Assembly (NCBI RefSeq): GCF_002893765.1
Contig: NZ_CP025938.1
Location: 2,349,501 to 2,413,500 of the forward strand
Length of the DNA stretch: 64,000 nucleotides
DNA from: Tamlana carrageenivorans
Lineage (GTDB): Bacteria > Bacteroidota > Bacteroidia > Flavobacteriales > Flavobacteriaceae
Direction of reading: 5' to 3'
In this document: positions 55,147 to 62,203 of the stretch, piece after piece
Layout: each line of letters begins with the position of its first letter
Position numbering within the stretch: the first letter of the stretch is position 1
Notes under the pieces: generated by a model
Databases searched by the model: none
The model's input: the letters and a program-made list of their open reading frames with translations, nothing else
What the model was told of the DNA's origin: nothing
Program-made: the position numbers and the translations under genes

Positions 55147-55566
55147 TTTTAAGGCAGTAGGAAAAGAAATTATGAAATCAATCTGTATTTGTTTCAGATT
55201 CTCATATTTTTTTTCAAGGTGATAAGGCGTTGTGTCAAATGGAATATGATGATTTTTTGAGGTTATAATACAACCTCTTTTTGTTTTAAACAACTATAAA
55301 GTATCAGGAGCTGGTTAAATTAGTATCTTTAAAACACTTAAATTATTATAACATTAACACTTTGATGCATATTGTAGTTTATTTACCAATAACCAATAAC
55401 CAATAACCAACAACTAATAACCATTTGCCAAGTCGTTAACTGTTAATTAGATATTATGGAGTAATTATTCATATGTTTATTGTGGGAATCGCAAAATCAA
55501 AGGTTCAATTTGTAGTTTTCTTTTAACCATTAACCATTAACCAGAAACCATAACCCATAACCCAAA
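55147..55566. other. Spacer before xerC with AACCAATA short repeats
   Basis: No gene. Short direct words (AACCAATAACCAATAACC at 55388 and ATTAACCATTAACC at 55526) precede xerC. No clear promoter box. Confidence 0.5.
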
Positions 55567-56457
55567 ATGTCTTTTAAACCTTTCACCGAATATTTGTTAC
55601 TTGAAAAAAACTACTCTAAGTTAACCGTTAAAGCGTATCAAAGTGACTTAGTAAGTTTTTCGAATTTTATAAAGGGTACCTATGGCAGCGATGCGATTCA
55701 AAATGTAAATTATTCGCAAATCCGATCTTGGATTGTATTATTGGTAGAAAGTGGCATCACCAATAGGAGTATAAACAGAAAAGTTTCTACGCTAAATTCC
55801 TATTTTAAGTTCTTAATTAAAGTTGGTGATGTGGATGTCAATCCGCTTGCGAAACATAAAGCATTAAAAACAAGTAAAAAACTACAGGTGCCTTTTTCCG
55901 AAAGTGAAATTAACACCGTCTTAGATAACCTTAATATAGGAGATGATTTTGAAAGCGTTCGTAATAAATTAATTATTGAAATATTTTATTCAACAGGGAT
56001 TAGGCGTATTGAGCTTGTGGGGTTAAAACTATCGAGTTTAGATTTAGATAATAAAACTCTAAAAGTTATTGGTAAACGTAATAAGGAGCGTATTGTACCG
56101 TTATTGTATGCAGTAGTCGAGACGTTAAAGACTTATTTAAAATTGCGCGGTGATTTAAATTTTATTGAAGATAATGAAAGTTTGTTTTTAACTAAAAAAG
56201 GCGTTAAAATATATGAAACTCTTGTTTACCGAATAATAAATGATTATTTTAGTTCAGCATCTTCAAAAGTAAAAAAGAGTCCTCATATATTAAGACACTC
56301 TTTTGCTACTCATTTGTTAAACCAAGGTGCCGATTTAAATGCAGTTAAAGAACTTTTAGGACATTCAAGTTTGGCTGCTACGCAAGTTTATACCCATAAC
56401 AGTATAGCCGAACTTAAAAAAGTGCATATTCATGCGCATCCAAGAAGTAAAAAATAA
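55567..56457 (+). CDS. xerC: Tyrosine recombinase XerC
   Basis: 296 residues with the catalytic set R146 (TGIRRIEL), K170, H240xxR243 (HILRHSFATHLL), H266 (LGHSS) and Y275 (TQVYTH). Resolves chromosome dimers at dif with a partner recombinase. Placed before hpf and the tuf block as in many flavobacteria, so it is a housekeeping gene and not a phage integrase. Confidence 0.93.
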   Translation: MSFKPFTEYLLLEKNYSKLTVKAYQSDLVSFSNFIKGTYGSDAIQNVNYSQIRSWIVLLVESGITNRSINRKVSTLNSYFKFLIKVGDVDVNPLAKHKALKTSKKLQVPFSESEINTVLDNLNIGDDFESVRNKLIIEIFYSTGIRRIELVGLKLSSLDLDNKTLKVIGKRNKERIVPLLYAVVETLKTYLKLRGDLNFIEDNESLFLTKKGVKIYETLVYRIINDYFSSASSKVKKSPHILRHSFATHLLNQGADLNAVKELLGHSSLAATQVYTHNSIAELKKVHIHAHPRSKK

Positions 56458-56572
56458 ATTCACATATTGTCTAATCTAAAATGAGTGACATGCCCTATAT
56501 AATGGGTAAGATAAAACCATTATGTTCAAAACCAGAGCATGAAGCTGATTTTTTTAAATTAAAAGTAAACAG

Positions 56573-56875
56573 ATGAAAGTAAACACGCAATCCGTAAATT
56601 TTAATGCAGATGTAAAATTATTGGCCTTTATCCAAAAACGTATGGATAAATTGGATTTGTTTTATGACAAGGTTATCAAATCAGATGTTTTTTTGAAAGT
56701 TGAAAATACAAGTGATAAAGAAAATAAAATATTTGAAGTTAAAGTGAGTGTGCCCGGTGATAGTCTTGTGGTAAAAAAGCAATGCAAAAGCTTCGAAGAA
56801 GGCGCAGATATGGCGATAGCATCCTTAGAAAGACAGTTGAAAAAGAAAAAAGAAAAATTAAGAGCATATTTATGA
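56573..56875 (+). CDS. hpf: Ribosome hibernation-promoting factor (HPF/RaiA family)
   Basis: 100 residues (short form): NTQSVNFNADVKLLAFIQKR, a beta-alpha fold with the basic helix near the end (KKKEKLRAYL). Binds idle 30S subunits. Short forms lack the C-terminal dimer domain. Confidence 0.9.
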   Translation: MKVNTQSVNFNADVKLLAFIQKRMDKLDLFYDKVIKSDVFLKVENTSDKENKIFEVKVSVPGDSLVVKKQCKSFEEGADMAIASLERQLKKKKEKLRAYL

Positions 56876-56896
56876 TAAATTTTATTCAAAAATGTT

Positions 56897-56925
56897 TTGA
56901 ATAAAATAAAAAAACTATACATTTG
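56897..56925 (+). promoter_or_regulatory. Promoter of the tRNA-tuf operon
   Basis: TTG (56897-56899), 18-bp gap, TACATTTG (56918-56925), a textbook Bacteroidota promoter 52 bp before tRNA-Thr. Confidence 0.75.
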
Positions 56926-56926
56926 C

Positions 56927-56957
56927 AGTCCGTTAGAAATAGCGGACTGTTTTTATA
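56927..56957 (+). terminator. Hairpin with T run between hpf and tRNA-Thr
   Basis: CAGTCCG-ttagaaatag-CGGACTG then TTTTTAT. It looks like a terminator, but it begins right at the start site of the tRNA promoter, so it could end hpf transcripts or act as a leader hairpin. Confidence 0.6.
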
Positions 56958-56976
56958 TGTAAAAAAGGCAGAAAAA

Positions 56977-57050
56977 GCCGATGTAGCTCAGCTGGCTAGA
57001 GCAGCTGATTTGTAATCAGCAGGTCGTGGGTTCGAGTCCCTCCATCGGCT
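56977..57050 (+). tRNA. tRNA-Thr (TGT)
   Basis: GCCGATG acceptor pairs with CATCGGC; anticodon loop TTTGTAA gives TGT. CCA is not encoded. Confidence 0.95.
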
Positions 57051-57096
57051 CTGAAATATTGAAGTATAACTTTTGAATTTTATTTAAAAGTGGTCC

Positions 57097-57178
<82 letters not shown>

Positions 57179-57250
57179 CAACAAATTTTTGCGTACGCAG
57201 AAATCTATTTGAAATATTGAATACCAGATAAGTTTAAAACTTATCAAAAT

Positions 57251-57323
57251 GCGAGAGTAGCTCAGTTGGTAGAGCGTCAGCCTTCCAAGCTGAATGTCGC
57301 CGGTTCGAACCCGGTCTCTCGCT
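57251..57323 (+). tRNA. tRNA-Gly (TCC)
   Basis: GCGAGAG acceptor pairs with CTCTCGC; anticodon loop CTTCCAA gives TCC. Its 3' end is copied at 57370-57389. Confidence 0.95.
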
Positions 57324-57327
57324 CTAA

Positions 57328-57389
57328 GTGAGAAACGGGGAGGAGTTTATGCTGAGCATAGTCGAAGTAAACCCAGTCTCTCGCTCTAA
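57328..57389 (+). repeat. REP-like insert with copy of the tRNA-Gly 3' end
   Basis: A 42-bp stretch ending GTTTATGCTGAGCATAGTCG, AAGT is followed by AACCCAGTCTCTCGCTCTAA, a copy of the tRNA-Gly 3' end (57308-57327) with one change. Confidence 0.85.
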
Positions 57390-57464
57390 AACCTGCGGAG
57401 GCAGGAATCTCTTTTTTTAATACTGTTTAGGTGGTTTTAAAAGAATAGGAAATAAAAACTTTAC

Positions 57465-57536
57465 GCCGGTGTAGCTCAGGGGTAGAGCGTTTCCTTGGTA
57501 AGGAAGAGGTCACGAGTTCAAATCTCGTCATTGGCT
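57465..57536 (+). tRNA. tRNA-Thr (GGT)
   Basis: GCCGGTG acceptor pairs with CATTGGC using two G-U; loop TTGGTAA gives GGT. 72 nt. Confidence 0.93.
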
Positions 57537-57602
57537 CTATATTGAAATAAAAAAGATTACACTAATATTATTATATAACTAAGATTAAAATTATTTAAAA
57601 AC

Positions 57603-58790
57603 ATGGCAAAGGCAACTTTCGATCGTTCAAAACCACACTTAAATATTGGTACAATTGGACACGTAGATCACGGTAAAACAACTTTAACTGCTGCTATTAC
57701 TAAAGTATTAGCTGATGCAGGTTTATCTGAAGCAAGAGATTTCTCTTCTATTGACAACGCTCCAGAGGAGAAAGAAAGAGGTATCACAATTAATACTTCT
57801 CACGTAGAGTACCAAACACAAAATCGTCACTACGCTCACGTAGACTGTCCAGGTCACGCCGATTACGTAAAGAACATGGTTACTGGTGCTGCTCAAATGG
57901 ATGGTGCAATCTTAGTGGTAGCTGCTACAGATGGTCCTATGCCACAAACTCGTGAGCACATCTTATTAGGTCGTCAAGTAGGTATTCCTCGTATCGTTGT
58001 TTTCTTAAACAAAGTTGATATGGTTGATGATGAAGAGCTTTTAGAATTAGTAGATATGGAAGTTAGAGATTTATTATCTTTCTACGAGTACGATGGAGAT
58101 AATGGTCCTGTAGTTTCAGGTTCTGCTTTAGGAGCACTTAACGGTGAGCAAAAATGGGTTGACACTGTATTAGAATTAATGGAAGCATGTGATAACTGGA
58201 TCGAAGAGCCAGTACGTGATATGGATAAGCCTTTCTTGATGCCTATCGAAGACGTATTCTCTATTACTGGTCGTGGTACTGTTGCAACTGGACGTATCGA
58301 AACTGGTGTGGCTAAAACAGGAGATCCTGTAGAGATTATCGGTATGGGTGCTGAAAAATTAACTTCTACTATTACAGGTATCGAAATGTTCCGTCAAATA
58401 TTAGATAGAGGTGAAGCTGGTGATAACGCTGGTATCTTATTAAGAGGTATTGAGAAATCTCAAATTTCAAGAGGTATGGTAATTACTAAGCCAGGTTCTG
58501 TAACACCACACGCTAAATTTAAAGCTGAGGTTTATATCTTGAAAAAAGAAGAAGGTGGACGTCACACTCCATTCCATAACAACTACCGTCCACAGTTCTA
58601 CGTACGTACAACTGACGTAACTGGAAACATTGCGCTTCCTGATGGTGTTGAGATGGTTATGCCTGGAGATAACTTAACTATTACTGTAGAGTTAATCCAA
58701 CCAATTGCTATGAACGTAGGTTTACGTTTCGCTATCCGTGAAGGTGGTAGAACAGTTGGTGCAGGTCAAGTAACTGAAATATTAGACTAA
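57603..58790 (+). CDS. tuf: Elongation factor Tu
   Basis: 395 residues; GHVDHGKTTL (G1), DCPGHADYV (G3), NKVDMVDD (G4), SALGAL (G5). Brings aminoacyl-tRNA to the ribosome. Very regular codon use, as in highly expressed genes. Confidence 0.99.
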   Translation: MAKATFDRSKPHLNIGTIGHVDHGKTTLTAAITKVLADAGLSEARDFSSIDNAPEEKERGITINTSHVEYQTQNRHYAHVDCPGHADYVKNMVTGAAQMDGAILVVAATDGPMPQTREHILLGRQVGIPRIVVFLNKVDMVDDEELLELVDMEVRDLLSFYEYDGDNGPVVSGSALGALNGEQKWVDTVLELMEACDNWIEEPVRDMDKPFLMPIEDVFSITGRGTVATGRIETGVAKTGDPVEIIGMGAEKLTSTITGIEMFRQILDRGEAGDNAGILLRGIEKSQISRGMVITKPGSVTPHAKFKAEVYILKKEEGGRHTPFHNNYRPQFYVRTTDVTGNIALPDGVEMVMPGDNLTITVELIQPIAMNVGLRFAIREGGRTVGAGQVTEILD

Positions 58791-58816
58791 TTATTAGTTT
58801 AAACATATAATAAGTT

Positions 58817-58842
58817 AAGGTATCTTTTTTTTGAGATACCTT
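58817..58842 (+). terminator. Hairpin after tuf
   Basis: AAGGTATCT and AGATACCTT pair around a T-rich loop. There is no T run after the stem, so it may be a processing or weak stop signal before tRNA-Trp. Confidence 0.45.
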
Positions 58843-58853
58843 GATTTATGTTT

Positions 58854-58926
58854 ACGGGCGTAGCTCAGTTGGTAGAGCACTGGTCTCCAAAACCAGGTGT
58901 CGGGAGTTCGAGTCTCTCCGCCCGTG
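58854..58926 (+). tRNA. tRNA-Trp (CCA)
   Basis: ACGGGCG acceptor pairs with CGCCCGT; loop CTCCAAA gives anticodon CCA. Its 3' end is copied at 59016-59033. Confidence 0.95.
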
Positions 58927-58928
58927 CA

Positions 58929-59033
58929 TATGATGAGAATCTTCGATTTAGATGGTTTTCAAAATTAAATAAAAAAGCATGATACGAGAAGTTTATCCTG
59001 AGCGAAGTCGAAGGAAGTCTCTCCGCCCGTGCA
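58929..59033 (+). repeat. REP-like insert with copy of the tRNA-Trp 3' end
   Basis: An 87-bp stretch ending GTTTATCCTGAGCGAAGTCG, AAGGA is followed by AGTCTCTCCGCCCGTGCA, an exact 18-bp copy of 58911-58928. Confidence 0.88.
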
Positions 59034-59103
59034 ACTAGAATAGGTTTTACCTATTAATATTAAAATTGATATCGTTTCAATTAGATCAAAAAGAGATAAC
59101 ACC

Positions 59104-59298
59104 ATGGCTGGATTTGCAAATTATATAAAAGAATCATTCGGAGAACTAAAGAATAATGTTACTTGGCCTACTTGGGCTGAAGGACAGAGTTTGACTGTTT
59201 TAGTCGCTGTTTTTTCAATTATATTCTCTCTAGTAATCTGGGGAGTGGATACAGTGTTTAGCAAGGTGATATCAGCTTACTTTCAATGGATTAGTTAA
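59104..59298 (+). CDS. secE: Preprotein translocase subunit SecE
   Basis: 64 residues: ESFGELKNNVTWPTWAEGQS amphipathic part, then one helix (VLVAVFSIIFSLVIWGVDTV). Part of SecYEG. 24 bp before nusG. Confidence 0.95.
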   Translation: MAGFANYIKESFGELKNNVTWPTWAEGQSLTVLVAVFSIIFSLVIWGVDTVFSKVISAYFQWIS

Positions 59299-59322
59299 TA
59301 CTAAAAAAGAAAAAGGAATTTT

Positions 59323-59877
59323 ATGTCTGAAGTAAGTGAAAAAAAATGGTATGTAGTTCGTGCTGTAAGTGGACAAGAAAATAAGATTAAATCTTATATC
59401 GAAAATGAGATTGCTCGTTTAGGTATGCAAGATTATGTTGATCAAGTTTTAGTGCCTACAGAGCGTGTTGTACAAATCCGTAATGGTAAAAAGATTCATA
59501 AGGAAAAAGTGTTTTTTCCAGGATATATTATGATTCAAGCTAACCTTACTGGCGAAATACCTCATATCATCAGATCGGTAACTAATGTTATCGGGTTTTT
59601 AGGAGAAACAAAAGGTGGTGATCCTGTTCCATTAAGACAATCTGAAGTTAACAGAATGTTAGGGAAAGTGGATGAGTTATCTGTTGAAGAAACGGCCAAT
59701 GTTGCAATTCCTTATACAAAAGGAGAAACAGTAAAAGTTATCGATGGACCTTTCAATGGTTTTGACGGTACCATTGAGAAAATCAATGAAGAAAAGCGTA
59801 AACTTGAAGTTATGGTTAAGATTTTCGGAAGAAAAACACCATTAGAGTTAAGTTATATGCAGGTTGAAAAAGTATAA
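59323..59877 (+). CDS. nusG: Transcription factor NusG
   Basis: 184 residues: KKWYVVRAVSGQENKIKSYI (NGN) and C-terminal KOW (GETVKVIDGPFNGFDGTIEK). The housekeeping copy, in contrast with the paralogue at 12638. Confidence 0.97.
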   Translation: MSEVSEKKWYVVRAVSGQENKIKSYIENEIARLGMQDYVDQVLVPTERVVQIRNGKKIHKEKVFFPGYIMIQANLTGEIPHIIRSVTNVIGFLGETKGGDPVPLRQSEVNRMLGKVDELSVEETANVAIPYTKGETVKVIDGPFNGFDGTIEKINEEKRKLEVMVKIFGRKTPLELSYMQVEKV

Positions 59878-59951
59878 TAATTGTTACACTATATAAATGA
59901 TATCATCTTTAGCTTCCAAAATTAAGAAGGATATCAACTAAATTATTAAAA

Positions 59952-60389
59952 ATGGCAAAAGAATTAAGTAAAGTAGTTAAGTTACAAGTTCGGGGAGGTG
60001 CAGCGAATCCGTCGCCACCGGTTGGACCCGCTTTAGGTGCTGCTGGAGTTAACATCATGGAGTTCTGTAAGCAATTTAATGCTAGAACTCAAGATAAAGC
60101 CGGTAAAGTTTTACCAGTTGTTATTTCGGTATACAAAGACAAGTCATTTGACTTTGTTATCAAGACTCCTCCAGCTGCAGTACAATTATTAGAAGCGGCC
60201 AAGGTGAAAAAAGGTTCAGGTGAACCAAACCGAAAAAAAGTAGCTAAAGTATCTTGGGATCAGATCAAGACTATAGCAGAAGACAAAATGGTAGATTTAA
60301 ATGCATTTACTCCAGAGTCTGCTATGAAAATGATTGCTGGTACAGCAAGATCGATGGGAATAACTGTAACAGGGAAATTTCCTTCTTAA
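59952..60389 (+). CDS. rplK: 50S ribosomal protein uL11
   Basis: 145 residues; VKLQVRGGAANPSPPVGPAL near the start and SMGITVTG at the end. Part of the GTPase stalk base. Confidence 0.98.
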   Translation: MAKELSKVVKLQVRGGAANPSPPVGPALGAAGVNIMEFCKQFNARTQDKAGKVLPVVISVYKDKSFDFVIKTPPAAVQLLEAAKVKKGSGEPNRKKVAKVSWDQIKTIAEDKMVDLNAFTPESAMKMIAGTARSMGITVTGKFPS

Positions 60390-60409
60390 TCTATTAAAGA
60401 CATTACAAA

Positions 60410-61099
60410 ATGGCAAGATTAACAAAAAAGCAAAAAGAAGCTTTAGCGAAAATTGAAAAAGGAAGAGTGTATTCTTTAGAAGATGCATCAGCCTTAGTTA
60501 AAGAAATTACCAATACAAAATTTGATTCATCTGTAGATATCGCTGTACGTTTAGGAGTTGATCCTCGTAAAGCTAATCAAATGGTAAGAGGAGTTGTATC
60601 TCTTCCTCATGGTACTGGTAAAGACGTAAAAGTATTAGCATTAGTAACACCAGATAAAGAAGCAGAAGCTAAAGAAGCTGGTGCTGATTATGTAGGTTTA
60701 GACGAGTACCTAGATAAAATCAAGAGTGGTTGGACAGATGTAGATGTTATTATTACTATGCCTAGCGTAATGGGTAAATTAGGTCCTTTAGGACGTGTAT
60801 TAGGTCCTCGTGGTTTAATGCCTAACCCAAAAACAGGAACAGTAACAATGGATGTAGCAAAAGCTGTAACAGAAGTAAAAGCTGGTAAAATTGACTTTAA
60901 AGTTGATAAAACTGGTATCGTACACGCTGCTATTGGTAAAGCATCATTTAGTGCTGATAAAATTGCTGAAAATGCAAATGAATTATTACAAACATTAATA
61001 AAATTAAAACCAACAACTGCAAAAGGAGTTTACGTGAAAGGTATTTCTATCTCTTCAACAATGAGTCCTAGTATCGCTGTTGATTCTAAAATTGGTTAA
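60410..61099 (+). CDS. rplA: 50S ribosomal protein uL1
   Basis: 229 residues; MPSVMGKLGPLGRVLGPRGL, MPNPKTGTVT are diagnostic. Forms the L1 stalk; in other bacteria it represses the L11 operon. Confidence 0.98.
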   Translation: MARLTKKQKEALAKIEKGRVYSLEDASALVKEITNTKFDSSVDIAVRLGVDPRKANQMVRGVVSLPHGTGKDVKVLALVTPDKEAEAKEAGADYVGLDEYLDKIKSGWTDVDVIITMPSVMGKLGPLGRVLGPRGLMPNPKTGTVTMDVAKAVTEVKAGKIDFKVDKTGIVHAAIGKASFSADKIAENANELLQTLIKLKPTTAKGVYVKGISISSTMSPSIAVDSKIG

Positions 61100-61118
61100 T
61101 TAAGTTAAAACTTTTATT

Positions 61119-61640
61119 ATGACAAGAGAAGAAAAATCATTAGTAATTGAGGAATTGACTGCAGAATTAGCTAATAATGCCAATGTTTATTTGGCAGATA
61201 TTTCAGGATTGAATGCAGATGCTACTTCAAACTTACGTCGTGCTGCTTTTAAAGCAAACGTACAAATGGCGGTTGTTAAAAATACATTACTTGCTAAAGC
61301 CATGGAAGCTTCTGAAAAAGATTTCGGAGATTTACCTTCTGTGCTTAAAGGAAATACATCTGTGATGTATTCTGAAACAGGTAATGCACCAGCAAAATTA
61401 ATTAAAAACTTCCGTAAAAAATCTGAGAAGCCTCTGTTAAAAGGAGCCTTCATCGAGGAAGCTGTTTACATCGGTGACGCACAATTAGACATGTTAGTTG
61501 ATATCAAGTCTAAAGAAGAGTTACTTGGAGAAATTGTTACAATTTTACAATCTCCTGCTAAAAATGTTATTTCAGCCCTTAAATCAGGTGGTGGAACCAT
61601 TGCTGGACTTATTAAAACACTATCTGAAAGAGAAGGATAG
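61119..61640 (+). CDS. rplJ: 50S ribosomal protein uL10
   Basis: 173 residues; VYLADISGLNADATSNLRRA and VVKNTLLAKAM. Holds the bL12 stalk. 19 bp after rplA. Confidence 0.97.
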   Translation: MTREEKSLVIEELTAELANNANVYLADISGLNADATSNLRRAAFKANVQMAVVKNTLLAKAMEASEKDFGDLPSVLKGNTSVMYSETGNAPAKLIKNFRKKSEKPLLKGAFIEEAVYIGDAQLDMLVDIKSKEELLGEIVTILQSPAKNVISALKSGGGTIAGLIKTLSEREG

Positions 61641-61704
61641 TATCAAACAGTACGCACTTATTACAATTATATTATTATTACAAAATTATTAAAACGATAG
61701 AAAA

Positions 61705-62079
61705 ATGGCAGATTTAAAAGATTTCGCAGAACAATTAGTTAACCTTACTGTAAAAGAAGTAAATGAGTTAGCAACTATATTAAAAGATGAGTACGGTATC
61801 GAGCCTGCTGCTGCTGCTGCAGTTGCTGTTGCTGGTCCTGCCGCTGGTGGTGAAGCTGAAGAGGCTCAAACTGAATTTGATGTTATCTTAAAAGCAGCTG
61901 GTGGTTCTAAATTAGCTGTAGTAAAATTAGTTAAAGAATTAACTGGTTTAGGATTAAAAGAAGCTAAAGGTTTAGTTGATGATGCACCAAGCGCTATCAA
62001 AGAAGCTGTATCTAAAGATGAAGCAGAAGCTTTAAAAGCATCTTTAGAAGAGGCAGGAGCTGAGGTTGAGCTTAAGTAA
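61705..62079 (+). CDS. rplL: 50S ribosomal protein bL12
   Basis: 124 residues; N-terminal dimer part, Ala-rich hinge (about 34-50) and C-terminal KLAVVKLVKELTGLGLKEAK. Binds translation GTPases. Confidence 0.98.
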   Translation: MADLKDFAEQLVNLTVKEVNELATILKDEYGIEPAAAAAVAVAGPAAGGEAEEAQTEFDVILKAAGGSKLAVVKLVKELTGLGLKEAKGLVDDAPSAIKEAVSKDEAEALKASLEEAGAEVELK

Positions 62080-62102
62080 GCTTAGTACTTAAAACACATA
62101 AG

Positions 62103-62139
62103 GGTTTAGGTCTGAAGAAGTTACTTCAAGACCTAAACC
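62103..62139 (+). terminator. Attenuator-like hairpin between rplL and rpoB
   Basis: GGTTTAGGTCT pairs with AGACCTAAACC. Only a short T run follows, so partial termination is likely, setting the ratio of ribosomal protein to RNA polymerase mRNA. Confidence 0.65.
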
Positions 62140-62203
62140 ATTTTGCGTATATAACAGGTATATACGTTTTTATTATTTTTTTTAATCAAAATTCCGTCCA
62201 TTG

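Noticed and set aside
55099..55293. 64-codon minus-strand ORF after rpsU
   Set aside because: It runs over the rpsU terminator, has no homology signs and no promoter.
55567..56457. Phage or island integrase
   Set aside because: Position between rpsU and hpf/tuf and XerC-like sequence indicate the housekeeping recombinase; no phage genes nearby.
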